From assembly GCA_003132025.1 (NCBI GenBank), contig PKWJ01000059.1, positions 1 to 48,303 on the forward strand: a DNA stretch of 48,303 bases, read 5' to 3'. The position numbers and the translations under genes were made by a program. This DNA comes from Gammaproteobacteria bacterium. Its GTDB lineage: Bacteria > Pseudomonadota > Gammaproteobacteria > Steroidobacterales > Steroidobacteraceae. Positions 1 to 9,116 of this stretch are shown piece by piece; position 1 is the first letter of the stretch, and each line of letters opens with the position of its first letter. The notes below the pieces were generated by a model. That model was not told where the DNA came from. It was given only the letters and a program-made list of their open reading frames with translations, and made no database searches.

Positions 1-749
1 TTGAGCTGCAGGATCTCGCCGCGTACGTCGACCGTGATCTTGCGCGACAGGTCGCCGTCCGCGACGGCGATCGTGACTTCGGAGATGTTCCTGACCTGAC
101 CGGTCAGATTGCTGGCCATCGAATTCACGCTATCGGTCAGGTCCTTCCAGGTGCCGGCAAGCCCGGGCACTACCGCCTGACCGCCGAGCTTGCCTTCCGA
201 TCCGACCTCGCGCGCCACGCGCGTCACCTCGGAGGTAAAGGCGCTCATCTGCTGGATCATCGCGTTGACCACGGTGGCCGATCGCAGGAACTCACCCTCG
301 AGCAGGCGGCCGTCGACCTCCAGTGGCATGGTCTGCGACAGATCGCCCTTCGCGACCGCCGTGATGGTGCGGGTCACTTCGGTCGTCGGCCACAGCAAGT
401 CGTCGATCAATGTATTGACGCAAGCCTCCATCGCATCCCAAGACCCGCCGCGCCGGTTGACCGTCATGCGATGGCGGGTCTTGCCTTCCTTGCCCACGGT
501 CTGGCCGACCCGACCGAGCTCGAGCGCCATCTGCTGGTTGGAACGGACAATCTCGTTGAAGGTGTCAGCGACCTTGCCAGCAAGGCCGGTCTTGTCACTG
601 GGCAAACGTACCGAAAAATCCCCGTCGCGGACCGCTTGCAACGCTCGCAGCAGTTCACGCAGGTCCAGTCCTGGCTCATGATCCGAGCCGTTGGTCTTCG
701 GCGGTTGGGAGGTCGCACGGCGGGCGGTGGGGGACTGCTGCGTGGCCAT
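1..749 (-). CDS. HAMP-repeat sensor (hybrid) histidine kinase, N-terminal part
   Basis: The gene reads leftward and is cut by the window edge, so only the first 249 residues are visible and there is no stop. A Gln/Ser/Thr-rich leader of about 25 residues is followed by repeated HAMP-type modules. Each module carries a GD(F/L)S signature (residues about 43, 135 and 232), and the later ones share the pattern VNxM followed by a long helix and [17 protein letters not shown]. Modules are spaced roughly 92-97 residues apart. This layout is typical of large soluble hybrid kinases in which tandem HAMPs precede GAF, HisKA, HATPase and receiver domains. Those domains would lie outside the window, so the kinase function is inferred. 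No membrane segment is seen, suggesting a cytosolic sensor. The start ATG at 749 is the only good one. A truncated substrate-binding protein lies upstream on the same strand. Confidence 0.8.
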   Translation of the reverse strand, partial: MATQQSPTARRATSQPPKTNGSDHEPGLDLRELLRALQAVRDGDFSVRLPSDKTGLAGKVADTFNEIVRSNQQMALELGRVGQTVGKEGKTRHRMTVNRRGGSWDAMEACVNTLIDDLLWPTTEVTRTITAVAKGDLSQTMPLEVDGRLLEGEFLRSATVVNAMIQQMSAFTSEVTRVAREVGSEGKLGGQAVVPGLAGTWKDLTDSVNSMASNLTGQVRNISEVTIAVADGDLSRKITVDVRGEILQL

Positions 750-1133
750 CAATCGGCTCCATGGCAAAGGCGGTCAGGGGCTATACGACGCGATGGGCTA
801 TCCAATCGCGCATCCGCGCGGCCGGTTGGAGACCCGGTGATCCAGAGATGAAGCGACGAGACGAGCGCGATACCAAGCTGTAATTTTTACAAGCGCTAAA
901 TGAACTGCAACAGCGGAGGAGCAAACAGCTAAAACTGCCTGTGGCGCGGAATGCGCACGCAATCGTTTTGGCGGCGACATGCTGACCCGTTGCGTGCGAC
1001 CTGGTTCATTGTGCCCAGCGTCAAGAATAGCAGAAGGCTATGCACGCGCCAAAACCTGCCAGCCGTGCAGACCTGATCGGTGGTTGCCGCAGGCTCATCG
1101 TGTCGGCAAGCTGCGACAGTTGCGTCGTTAATT
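750..1133. other. intergenic stretch, no gene recognised
   Basis: This interval of about 380 bases separates the truncated substrate-binding protein from the HAMP kinase, both on the minus strand. Short open frames occur on both strands, but none has a ribosome binding site or a recognisable product. The part adjoining 1134 may hold the decayed 3' end of the substrate-binding gene (see that entry). The part near 860-900 is locally AT-richer and could contain the kinase promoter, but I see no convincing -35/-10 pair. Confidence 0.4.
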
Positions 1134-1856
1134 TCAGCAGCCGATTGCGTCCCCTGCATGCCGGAGCATCGATTCCTTCAGGATAAGGACGGCGTCGGCG
1201 TCGTTTGGCCCGAGAGCATTCAGAGCCGCGACGGTCGCACTCTCATCGTCTACGGACCGCGACACGATTGCGATGCCGCTCGAAGGAGCGATCTGCTCGA
1301 AGTTCGCGATCTGAACACGGTCGGGCGGGAAACCCGAATCGAACAAGACAGCCAGGCGCTTAAGTCGCGGCAGCACCTGGCGAAACGCGGCGAGCCGCCT
1401 GCGACTGGCTTCGGCATCAGTGCTTGCGACACCCGTCAGGTTGCCGCCTGGCGCGTCGTTCGACGCGGCAAACTTCGAGGCAACTGGATCCGCGACCGGG
1501 CAGAACACGATGGGTATCTGAGTCGTCGCCGCGCTCGCGGCCTGGGTCGAGGGGCCGAAGATGGTCACGATGACCTTGGGGCCAGCATCGATTCCAGCGC
1601 CGATTGCGGCCTTCGCCTCATCTGCGGAGCGCGCGTTGCGGACGTCGAGGTGGATTCGGGAGGTGTCCGTGAATCCACCCGACTGAAAGCCTTTCCACAG
1701 TCCGGCGATCAGCGCCCCGTAGTCGTCGAGCGGCCCGACGACCAGCACTTGAGGAACCTGCTGTGCCCCGGCTCGAGCGGCGCAAATAAGAAGCAGCGTG
1801 GCCATGACAGTCGCGACCGACACTGCTGGTCGCTTGAGCCGAACTAGCATCCGCAC
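1134..1856 (-). CDS. ABC-type substrate-binding protein (ABC_sub_bind/TrpX-like), C-terminally truncated
   Basis: This is a periplasmic binding protein of the ABC_sub_bind type. It has a signal peptide (residues 1 to about 32, ending ARAGA), then a Rossmann-like lobe with PQVLVVGPLDDYG, the family's IPIVFCPVADPVA region, the GGNLTGVAS motif, and the second-lobe start RLKRLAVLFDSGFPP. Family members usually run to about 320 residues. This one stops at 240, just where the ligand-lobe segment and the final helices should follow, so it probably cannot fold fully. Reading the DNA past the stop in the third frame gives a weak resemblance to the missing part (RLLKL...), which hints at a frameshift, but this is unproven. 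The start ATG at 1856 has a strong GGGGAGG ribosome site. No permease or ATPase is nearby. Solo members often sit beside sensor kinases, as here, and could act as sensor partners. Confidence 0.65.
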   Translation of the reverse strand: MRMLVRLKRPAVSVATVMATLLLICAARAGAQQVPQVLVVGPLDDYGALIAGLWKGFQSGGFTDTSRIHLDVRNARSADEAKAAIGAGIDAGPKVIVTIFGPSTQAASAATTQIPIVFCPVADPVASKFAASNDAPGGNLTGVASTDAEASRRRLAAFRQVLPRLKRLAVLFDSGFPPDRVQIANFEQIAPSSGIAIVSRSVDDESATVAALNALGPNDADAVLILKESMLRHAGDAIGC

Positions 1857-2015
1857 CTCCCCTGTGATCCTGTCTGACTATTTTATTCCAATGCCCGGAG
1901 CAATCGGGGAAAAAGTCCCGACTACTCCCGTGCGGCCTGTTAAAACGGAAAATGAATTGCTACAGCGTTTCGCGCGCAGATCGAGCTCGGTTGCGACAGC
2001 CCGATGAGCGACGTG

Positions 2016-2091
2016 TGGCGCCCCCGGCCGGAGTTGAACCGACGACCTACCGCTTAGGAGGCGGTCGCTCTATCCACTGAGCTACGGGGGC
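2016..2091 (-). tRNA. tRNA-Arg (anticodon CCT)
   Basis: Read on the minus strand this is a complete 76-nt cloverleaf. The acceptor GCCCCCG pairs with CGGGGGC, followed by discriminator G and an encoded CCA (2016-2018). The D arm is GCTC/GAGC. The anticodon stem ACCGC/GCGGT encloses loop CTCCTAA, giving anticodon CCT, which reads AGG. The T stem GTCGG/CCGGC encloses TTCAACT. It lies just downstream of the fumarylacetoacetase-family gene region and is transcribed in the same direction as its neighbours. I looked for a duplicated 3' end or an integrase nearby and saw none. Confidence 0.95.
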
Positions 2092-2099
2092 GACGGGAC

Positions 2100-3005
2100 C
2101 TATACTTCGACCACGCGGTTGCGCAACTCGCCGATGCGGTCGATGCGCGCGACCATTTCGTCACCATCGTGCAGGTACTGCGGCGGCGTCATCGCAAATC
2201 CCACACCCGACGGTGTACCGGTGGCGATTATATCCCCAGGCAGCAACGTCAGGCCGGCCGATAGCGTTGCGATGATCGTCGGTATATCGAAGATCATCTG
2301 TTCCACGCGTGCGCGCTGACGTTCCTGGCCATTGACGGTGAGCGAGAGCTCCAACATTTTCGGGTCGCTGATCTCGTCGCTGGAGACCAGGCATGGCCCA
2401 AGCGGCAAGGTGGTGTCGAGCGACTTACCCTTGAACCACTGGTCATGCCGGCGCTGCAAATCCCGTGCGGTGACATCATTGGCAATGGTATAGCCGAAGA
2501 TATGCTCGAAAGCCGCCGAGGCCGCGATGTCGCGCCCGCCGCGACCGATAACCAATCCAAGCTCGACTTCGTAATCGAGCTTCTGCGTGAGGCTGCGATC
2601 CAGCCTCACGTCGGCGCCCGGACCGATGACAGTCAGTGTCGCTTTGGTAAAGAACTGCGGCGCTACCGGCAGCTTCAGATCGGTGCGCATGGCGGCTGCG
2701 CCTTCCTTGACGTGGTCAACATAATTACGGCCCACGCAGAACACGTTGCGCACCGGCTGCGGAATCGGCGCCAGCTTCTGCACCTGGGACACGGGCAGCA
2801 ACGCATCACCGCTCAAAGCGGCGCGTTCTGCGAGCCGCCGGCAGCAGGCCAGGGCCTCGGCGTCTCCGCGGATGATGGCCAGCACCGAGGACAGATCCGC
2901 CTTCTCCCCGGCGGCTGTTCCAGCGACCGCCAGATCCAGTACGCCCTCGGCCACAACCAGGCCGGCTGCAATCTGGTCCTTACGGCGGAAAGTGATGAAC
3001 TTCAT
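2100..3005 (-). CDS. fumarylacetoacetate hydrolase family protein
   Basis: A 301-residue protein of the FAH superfamily, metal-dependent enzymes that hydrolyse or decarboxylate beta-diketo acids or hydrate 2-oxo-enoates in aromatic catabolism. The C-terminal catalytic domain is clear: NVFCVGRNYVDHVKE at its start, the acidic metal site in LDYEVELGLVIGR, GYTIANDVTARDLQ, KGKSLDTTLPLGPCLV, and the closing GDIIATGTPSGVG loop. The N-terminal ~80 residues (MKFITFRR onward) form the usual small domain. I chose ATG 3005 because MKF is a typical family start. A longer frame upstream to 3110 looks non-homologous. The exact substrate cannot be told from sequence, and there are no catabolic neighbours. 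It is followed after 8 bases by tRNA-Arg on the same strand. Confidence 0.85.
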   Translation of the reverse strand: MKFITFRRKDQIAAGLVVAEGVLDLAVAGTAAGEKADLSSVLAIIRGDAEALACCRRLAERAALSGDALLPVSQVQKLAPIPQPVRNVFCVGRNYVDHVKEGAAAMRTDLKLPVAPQFFTKATLTVIGPGADVRLDRSLTQKLDYEVELGLVIGRGGRDIAASAAFEHIFGYTIANDVTARDLQRRHDQWFKGKSLDTTLPLGPCLVSSDEISDPKMLELSLTVNGQERQRARVEQMIFDIPTIIATLSAGLTLLPGDIIATGTPSGVGFAMTPPQYLHDGDEMVARIDRIGELRNRVVEV

Positions 3006-3182
3006 GATGGCGCTGTAGAGAAATGAGCAAGCCGCGACCCGCTGGCGACTATCCGATTTTAGGCCATTCCAGTTTGCGATTGGCGCCAAGTTACCGTGTG
3101 CGCCGCGCAATGGCTTCGGCTCTGCCGCGGCGATGCGCTGCCGCGGAAGCTAAGTCTACGCGATTTCCAGCTTACAGCGGCG

Positions 3183-3800
3183 TCAGGCTACGACGTGGAG
3201 GCCCTGGCCGAGCGAGGCGACTCGCGCGCCTTGCTGCTGCAGATGTTGCAGCATGCCCTGGAGCAGACCCTGCAGCGGTGGACTCGACTGCTGGCTCGCT
3301 GCCACACCCGCGGCACTGCCCGCTGCAGGAACGCCGCATGATCCGTTGGTGCTGGTGTTGGCGCCGAGATCAGTCATCAACTTGTTGAAAGTGGCGTTTA
3401 GGTTGGCGACACTGTTACTGGTCGATGAACCGGGAGTAGCGATGGAGTTGGCGCTGCCATCCAACGTATCGATCAGTGACTCGAATTTGCCGCGCGCACC
3501 GCCATGATGAGAGCCGTGCCCATGCGGCACGCTGCCGGGGCTGGCGGCACCGGCGGCACCGGCGGCGGCGCCAGTCTGCGTAGCCGATGGTTGGTTCGAC
3601 ACCAGGGCCTGTTGCAACGACTGGGTAAAACTCTGCAGGTCCTGGGCAATCTGGGAGCGGCTGCTGGCGGCTGCGGACGCGGTGCCGGGCGAGGTACCGC
3701 CAGGCGCTGTAAGTGCGTTCGGCACCAGCGCTCGCGGCGCGCCTAGTGCTGAAATCTGATTGGCCCAGAAGCTGGCATTACTGATCGATGCATTTTGCAT
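3183..3800 (-). CDS. Ala/Gly/Ser/Gln-rich low-complexity protein of unknown function
   Basis: This 205-residue protein starts MQNASISNASFWANQ and has no cleavable signal or membrane segment. It is built of short amphipathic helices separated by Ala/Gly/Ser/Pro linkers. One helix, near residues 50-67, is SQIAQDLQSFTQSLQQAL. A His-rich patch (HGHGSHH) lies in the middle, a second helix block is VANLNATFNKLMTDLG, and a C-terminal block is LQGLLQGMLQHLQQQG. The pattern of paired 'LQxxLQxLxxxL' helices resembles uncharacterised proteobacterial proteins often found as single genes, but I cannot assign a function. The reading frame shows the GC-rich third positions of a real gene. It stands alone, between an enzyme gene and an outer-membrane protein gene, all on the minus strand. 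Confidence 0.6.
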   Translation of the reverse strand: MQNASISNASFWANQISALGAPRALVPNALTAPGGTSPGTASAAASSRSQIAQDLQSFTQSLQQALVSNQPSATQTGAAAGAAGAASPGSVPHGHGSHHGGARGKFESLIDTLDGSANSIATPGSSTSNSVANLNATFNKLMTDLGANTSTNGSCGVPAAGSAAGVAASQQSSPPLQGLLQGMLQHLQQQGARVASLGQGLHVVA

Positions 3801-4056
3801 AGACGCCCCGTCGAATTAACCACACCTCGGTTTGCCGTGCGGCAATCGGTTGCCGGCCGATACCTGCCGGTGGATTCATCGCGGCGCCTCAATCAGGCTG
3901 CGTTTGAGTGGAACGCATCACAGATTGGGCCGGCAAATCGCTATTGGCGGGCATCGACCAGCGATTCCGAAGAACCGCCAGCCAGTAGATGCGAAAACAG
4001 TGCCAACCGTCTGTGGCGCGATCGGCAGGTGCCGGCGTCAGCTGTACTTTTTACAG

Positions 4057-4635
4057 TTAGAGGAACCAGCTGACTCCAACGGACAACTGGTCCATGTTGT
4101 AGTGGTAGCCGACATTGTTTCCTTGATCGATCTGGGCGAATTCGGCGCGCACCCGCGCGCCGCCAAATACAGTCACCTCGGTGCCAATACCGAAGGTAAA
4201 TCCCGCATTGTTGGAATTGAAGTCGGGGTAATTGCGATGCAACTGCACGCCGGTGACGCCGGCGATCGCATAACCCGAAAACCACGGTGTCATGGGCAGT
4301 ATGCCCCTGACGTAGCCGCCGTACACGAACGGGATATCCACATGGAAGGGCCCGTAGTCATCGCCGCTTAGTCCACCACCTACGCGGCCCTCGACGGCCA
4401 GGTAAGGATTGAACTGCTCACCGAACTGTGCGAAGGCGATCGTGGGCACCATGGTGCCGAGCCCCGACTCCTTATAAAACACCTCACCGGCACTGGCGCC
4501 GACATAGAATCCGTTGCCGAAATAATCCCCTGAGCTATCGTTACCGTAGCCGTAACCGTAACCGTTGGCCGCCATCGCCACCGTGGACATCATCCCGGTG
4601 AGCCCTAAACCCAGTATTGCAATGCTTCTACGCAC
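4057..4635 (-). CDS. outer-membrane beta-barrel protein
   Basis: A 192-residue protein with a signal peptide (RRSIAILGLGLTGMMSTVAMA) followed by a Gly/Tyr-rich stretch. It continues with alternating hydrophobic/polar strands ending in aromatic residues, as in small eight-strand porin-like barrels: FYVGASAGEVFYK, PYLAVEGRVGGGLSG, FTFGIGTEVTVFGGARVRAEF. The last strand, QLSVGVSWFL, ends in Phe-Leu; a terminal aromatic strand is the BamA recognition feature. The start is taken as GTG 4635, because GGAGG lies five bases upstream and the signal peptide then begins with Arg-Arg. An ATG at 4668 in the same frame has no ribosome site. Function is unknown; barrels of this class range from adhesins to structural proteins. 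It is divergent from the M16 protease gene. Confidence 0.75.
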   Translation of the reverse strand: MRRSIAILGLGLTGMMSTVAMAANGYGYGYGNDSSGDYFGNGFYVGASAGEVFYKESGLGTMVPTIAFAQFGEQFNPYLAVEGRVGGGLSGDDYGPFHVDIPFVYGGYVRGILPMTPWFSGYAIAGVTGVQLHRNYPDFNSNNAGFTFGIGTEVTVFGGARVRAEFAQIDQGNNVGYHYNMDQLSVGVSWFL

Positions 4636-4773
4636 TCCTGCCTCCACATTTAAAGAGCCACCTGGCACCTATGAGCCTACCGTCAGACACGCGCATGGCC
4701 AGCCCGGTTCCGTGCCGCCCCTGATATGCCCAACGCCGCAAGTCTCATTTGGATGACCGTCCGGGATCAAGAA

Positions 4774-4802
4774 TTGATTGTATTTAATGCCAGCGTTTGA
4801 AT
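4774..4802 (+). promoter_or_regulatory. possible sigma-70 promoter for the M16 protease gene
   Basis: TTGATT (4774-4779) and TTGAAT (4797-4802) are separated by 17 bases, about 75 bases before the chosen start at 4878. They lie in an AT-rich pocket that contrasts with the GC-rich surroundings. The -35 matches four or five of six consensus positions and the -10 matches four of six. This is a pattern match only; the divergent barrel gene may share the region. Confidence 0.35.
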
Positions 4803-4877
4803 AGCCGTCAAACCCCCACATCCGGCACGCGCCATCGATCGGTTATCATCGCGCCGCAACCGACACGGAAATACCAC

Positions 4878-7601
4878 ATGATCCTCGCCGCAATGAATCC
4901 TGGCCGTCGACTGCTTGCCGGCGCTGTCTGCACGCTGCTGGCGGTGGCGGGCAGTGCCGCTTCCGCCGCTGAATCTGCGGCCAGCGCATCGACATCGGCC
5001 ACGACTGCCGCGGAGCAAAACGTGCTGCGCGCGACACTGGCGAACGGCCTGCGCGTCATCATCGTGCGCAACACGCTTGCCCCCGTGGTCGCGACGTCGG
5101 TGAACTATCTGGTCGGTTCGGATGAGGCGGCCCCCGGATTCCCCGGCATGGCGCATGCGCAGGAACACATGATGTTCAGGGGCAGCCCCGGCCTTAGCAC
5201 CGAGCAACTCGCGAATATCAGCGCCGTCATGGGCGGTAACTTCAATGCCAATACGCGCGAGAGCATTACCCAGTACCTTTTCACCGTGCCGGCCGAGGAC
5301 ATCGACGTGGCGCTGCACATCGAGGCGCTGCGCATGCAGGGGGTGCTCGATACCGCGCCGGGTTGGGATCAGGAGCGTGGCGCCATCGAGCAGGAGGTCG
5401 CGCAGGATCGTTCCAATCCCGGCTACGTGCTGTACGCGAAGATCCGATCGATCATGTTCGGCGGCACGGTATATGCGCACGACGCGCTTGGGACGCGCGA
5501 ATCGTTCGACAAGACGACCGCCGCAATGCTGAAGAGCTTTCACGACGCCTGGTACGCCCCCAACAACGCAGTACTGATCATCGTCGGCGACGTCGCACTC
5601 GATGCGACACTGCGCGAGGTACGAGAATTATTCGGCGCCATCAAATCCAGGCCCTTGCCGCAACGGCCGCCGCTGCGCCTGCGCCCCGTGCAGCCGCAGT
5701 CCTTCAGCGTAGATACCGACCAGCCGGTAGGCACGCAGATGATCGCCATGCGCGTGCCGGGACTCGATAGTCCGGATTTTCCGGCGCTCGAGGTGCTCGC
5801 CGACGTTCTGAGCAGTCACCGATTCGATCTCTATGGCCTGGTCCCGCAAGGCAAGGCGATCGACGCGGAATTTTCCCTCGATCCGCTGCCGCACGCCGGC
5901 CTTGCATTTGCCGCCTTATCGTTCACCGCCGGCAGCGATCCCAAGGCGCTCGAGGCCGATGTCCGAACCATTCTGATGAAAGTCGCCCGCGACGGGGTGG
6001 CGCCCGAACTGGTCGAGGCTGCCAAGCGCCAGGAGCGCAGCGAGGCGGAATTCCAGAAAAATTCGATCGCCGGATCGGCCGAGATCTGGTCCGACGCGGT
6101 GACGCTATACGGATTGCACTCGCCCGACGACGATCTGGCGCGAATCGAGAAGGTAACGGTGGCCGACGTCAACCGCGTCGCGCGCCGATACCTCGACCTC
6201 AACCGTGCGGTGACGGCGGTGATGGTTCCGCGCGGCTCAGGCCGACCGGTTGCTACCAGCGGGGGTTTTGGCGGACCGGAAAACATCGCTCTTGGAGAGG
6301 CCAAGGCGACCGAGCTGCCGGACTGGGCGCAAGCGGCTCTGACTCGGCTGACGGTGCCGGACTCCACTACGCATCCGGTCGTCTCCACGCTGTCAAACGG
6401 CCTGACGCTGATCGTTCAACCGGAGGACGTCAGCGATACCGTGAGTGTCTACGGCTATATCAGGAATCGACCGGAGGTGCAGGCACCCGCGAATCGCGAA
6501 GGGGTTTCGCAGCTACTGGATCTGCTGCTGCCCTACGGCAGCGAGCAACTCGATCGGGTGGCCTACGAGCAGGCGCTGGATGCGATCGGAGCGCGCGAGC
6601 GCGCCGGAACTGAATTCTCGCTGCAGGTGCTGAGCCAGGATTTCGAACGTGGCGTCGAGCTGCTGGCGGACAATGAACTGCACCCGGCCCTGCCGGCCGC
6701 AGCCCTCGACATCGTGCGCCAGCAGGTGGCCCAGGTGGTCGCGGCTCGCAATAGGAGTCCGGGCCATCTGGCGCAGCATGCCCTGCGGGAAGCGCTGTTT
6801 CCGAAGGACGATCCAAGTCTGCGTGAGGCCACCGCCGAGACCGTAGGCTCGCTCACGCTGCAGGATGTGCGATCCTACTTTCGCGACACCTTTCGCCCCG
6901 ACCTGACCACGATCGTCGTGATCGGCAACATCACGGCGCAGCAGGCGCAAGCCGCGATCGAGAAGCAGTTCGGTGCCTGGAGCGCGAACGGGCCGACACC
7001 GACAATCGATCTGCCGTCGGTGCCGCCGAATGGGGCGGCCCGCATCGCGGTACCCGACGGCAGTCGGGTCCAGGATGAGGTACTGCTGGCGCAGAATCTC
7101 GAACTGACCCGCAGCCAGCCCGACTACTACGCCCTGCAGCTCGGCAGCGCGGTGCTGGGCGGAGGCTTCTACTCGACGCGGCTCAGTATTGATCTGAGAA
7201 AGAATGCCGGCCTGGTGTACTCGGTGGAGTCCGACCTTCAGGTCGGCAGGACGCGCGGGGTGTATCTGGTGCGCTATGCCAGCGATCCGCAAAACGTGGA
7301 CAAAGCACAGGACATCGTGATTCGTGATTTAAAGACGCTGCAGTTGCAACCGGTGGGCGATGACGAACTGCTGCGCGTCAAGGCGCTGCTGTTGCGCAGA
7401 ATTCCGCTCAGCGAGGCGAGCATCGACGATATCGCACAGGGCTTCATCCATCGGCGCGACCTGGATCTGCCACTCGATGAGCCGATTCTGGCCGCCAAGC
7501 GCTATATCGGCCTCGAACCGGCCGAGGTGCAAGCGGCGTTCGAGAAATGGTTGCGCCCCGACGACCTGGTGCGCGTGACCCAGGGTCCGGCGCCGAAATA
7601 G
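4878..7601 (+). CDS. periplasmic M16 (insulinase/pitrilysin) zinc peptidase with two M16 modules
   Basis: This 907-residue exported metallopeptidase has a signal peptide at residues 1-30 (ending SAASA). The inverted zinc motif HxxEH is intact as H93-AQE-H97, and the third ligand is supplied about 75 residues later by E171 or E173 in ERGAIEQEVAQ. The first M16 half (residues ~50-470) includes NAVLIIVGDV, the start of the C-subdomain. The second half (from about residue 495, LSNGLTLIVQPEDVSDTVSV) has no HxxEH, as is usual for the inactive partner domain, and carries the typical GGGFYSTRLSIDLRKNAGLVYSVES segment. Such proteins degrade peptides in the periplasm. The start ATG at 4878 gives a clean signal peptide; the frame is open further upstream without a ribosome site. 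The downstream MFS gene follows closely and may be co-transcribed. Confidence 0.88.
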   Translation: MILAAMNPGRRLLAGAVCTLLAVAGSAASAAESAASASTSATTAAEQNVLRATLANGLRVIIVRNTLAPVVATSVNYLVGSDEAAPGFPGMAHAQEHMMFRGSPGLSTEQLANISAVMGGNFNANTRESITQYLFTVPAEDIDVALHIEALRMQGVLDTAPGWDQERGAIEQEVAQDRSNPGYVLYAKIRSIMFGGTVYAHDALGTRESFDKTTAAMLKSFHDAWYAPNNAVLIIVGDVALDATLREVRELFGAIKSRPLPQRPPLRLRPVQPQSFSVDTDQPVGTQMIAMRVPGLDSPDFPALEVLADVLSSHRFDLYGLVPQGKAIDAEFSLDPLPHAGLAFAALSFTAGSDPKALEADVRTILMKVARDGVAPELVEAAKRQERSEAEFQKNSIAGSAEIWSDAVTLYGLHSPDDDLARIEKVTVADVNRVARRYLDLNRAVTAVMVPRGSGRPVATSGGFGGPENIALGEAKATELPDWAQAALTRLTVPDSTTHPVVSTLSNGLTLIVQPEDVSDTVSVYGYIRNRPEVQAPANREGVSQLLDLLLPYGSEQLDRVAYEQALDAIGARERAGTEFSLQVLSQDFERGVELLADNELHPALPAAALDIVRQQVAQVVAARNRSPGHLAQHALREALFPKDDPSLREATAETVGSLTLQDVRSYFRDTFRPDLTTIVVIGNITAQQAQAAIEKQFGAWSANGPTPTIDLPSVPPNGAARIAVPDGSRVQDEVLLAQNLELTRSQPDYYALQLGSAVLGGGFYSTRLSIDLRKNAGLVYSVESDLQVGRTRGVYLVRYASDPQNVDKAQDIVIRDLKTLQLQPVGDDELLRVKALLLRRIPLSEASIDDIAQGFIHRRDLDLPLDEPILAAKRYIGLEPAEVQAAFEKWLRPDDLVRVTQGPAPK

Positions 7602-7648
7602 AATTCGATGGATTTGCCCGGCATCGCCGCACGTTGGGGCACAAGCGG

Positions 7649-9103
7649 TTGAATCCAGCGCGCTCCGGCGGCGCCGCGGCGCCTGCAACTCCACCGGCAG
7701 CCTCGAGCAAGCGGCTGCTACCGTGGTTGGTCGCAGTGGCGTTCTTCATGGAATCGCTGGACACGACGATTCTGAACACTGCGGTGCCCGTTATCTCGGA
7801 CGCACTGAAGGTGGCGCCCCTGAGCATGAAATCGGTGCTGGCCAGCTATACCCTGAGCCTGGCGGTGTTCATTCCAATCAGCGGCTGGATGGCGGATCGG
7901 TACGGCACGCGGCGGGTGTTTGCCTCCGCAATCGGCCTGTTCAGCCTTGGATCGCTGTTATGCGGGCTGTCGAGCAACATCCACCTGCTGGTTGCGTCCC
8001 GCGTACTGCAGGGCTGCGGCGGAGCCATGATGGTGCCGGTAGGTCGGCTGACACTGGTGCGCACGTTCGCGAAATCCGAGCTCGTTGCCGCGATGAGCTT
8101 CGTGGCCATTCCGGGTCTGGTGGGCCCAATGCTCGGGCCTATTGCCGGCGGCCTGATCGTCGGTTACCTGCATTGGCGGATCATCTTCTTCGTGAACATA
8201 CCGATCGGGCTGGTCGGCCTGGTAATGGTCTACATACATCTGCCCGACTATCGGCGGCAGCATCCCAGGCCGCTCGATATCGTCGGCCTGATCCTGTTCG
8301 GATCGGGTGTGGCACTGCTGTCCTATGTGCTGGAGATATTCGGCGAGCACACACTGAGCGTGGCCGAGATCCTGGGTCTGCTGGCGATTTCCCTGGCCCT
8401 GATCGGCGGCTACGGATTACACGCAACGCACATCAGATATCCACTGCTGCAACTTGGTCTGTTGCGCATCCGCACCTTCAGCGCGGCGGTGAGCGGAAGT
8501 TTCTTCACCCGTCTGGGCATCGGCGGCGTTCCATTCCTGCTGCCGCTGCTCTACCAGATTGGCCTCGGTCTCACACCGATTCAGTCCGGCCTGCTCATCA
8601 TGCCGCAGGCGCTGGCCGCGATGAGCACCAAGTTTCTGATGCGGCCGCTGTTGACCCGCGTCGGCTATCGCGCGGTGTTGATCTCGAACACCCTGACACT
8701 CGGTGTACTGCTGCTACTGTTCGCCACCATAGGATTGCGCACGCCGGTGTGGCTCATAGCGCTGCAGGCGTTCTGCTATGGCGCGTTCACCTCGCTGCAA
8801 TATACGAGCATGAACACGCTGGTATATGCCGACGTCAGCGAGGAGCAAACCAGCGACGCCAGTTCCATTGCAAGTACGCTGCAGCAGATGTCGATCAGCT
8901 TCGGCGTCGCGGCCGCCGGGCTGGCGACCGCGTTCTTCGTTCCCGATCGCTATCGATCCAATCCGAGCGAGCTGATCCACGGTATCCACGAGGCGTTCCT
9001 CGTGCTGGGACTCTTCACTGTGCTGTCCACGGCCGTGTTTCGTACCTTGAAAAGCAGCGATGGCGGCAACGTGAGCCAGCACAAGGTCATTGCCCCAGCG
9101 TGA
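7649..9103 (+). CDS. MFS drug exporter, DHA2 (EmrB/QacA) family, 14 TM segments
   Basis: An inner-membrane proton-driven exporter of about 484 residues. The first helix carries the DHA2 signature WLVAVAFFMESLDTTILNTAVP. Motif A follows as GWMADRYGTRRVF, and motif C as FVAIPGLVGPMLGPIAGG, typical of drug/H+ antiporters. About 14 hydrophobic segments can be counted. The C-terminus is a short polar tail. The start is uncertain: TTG 7649 (MNPARSGG...) is preceded at a reasonable distance by GGGG and gives a normal N-terminus, whereas ATG 7547 in the same frame would overlap the protease gene by 55 bases. The substrate is unknown. No membrane-fusion partner is adjacent, unlike the EmrAB operon near 32 kb. 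It converges on the superoxide dismutase gene 13 bases away. Confidence 0.85.
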   Translation: MNPARSGGAAAPATPPAASSKRLLPWLVAVAFFMESLDTTILNTAVPVISDALKVAPLSMKSVLASYTLSLAVFIPISGWMADRYGTRRVFASAIGLFSLGSLLCGLSSNIHLLVASRVLQGCGGAMMVPVGRLTLVRTFAKSELVAAMSFVAIPGLVGPMLGPIAGGLIVGYLHWRIIFFVNIPIGLVGLVMVYIHLPDYRRQHPRPLDIVGLILFGSGVALLSYVLEIFGEHTLSVAEILGLLAISLALIGGYGLHATHIRYPLLQLGLLRIRTFSAAVSGSFFTRLGIGGVPFLLPLLYQIGLGLTPIQSGLLIMPQALAAMSTKFLMRPLLTRVGYRAVLISNTLTLGVLLLLFATIGLRTPVWLIALQAFCYGAFTSLQYTSMNTLVYADVSEEQTSDASSIASTLQQMSISFGVAAAGLATAFFVPDRYRSNPSELIHGIHEAFLVLGLFTVLSTAVFRTLKSSDGGNVSQHKVIAPA

Positions 9104-9116
9104 GTGTCCCGCTCTC

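Noticed and set aside
2016-2091. tRNA-Arg as an integration site of a mobile element
   Set aside because: No integrase, no duplicated tRNA 3' end and no change of composition was seen beside it.
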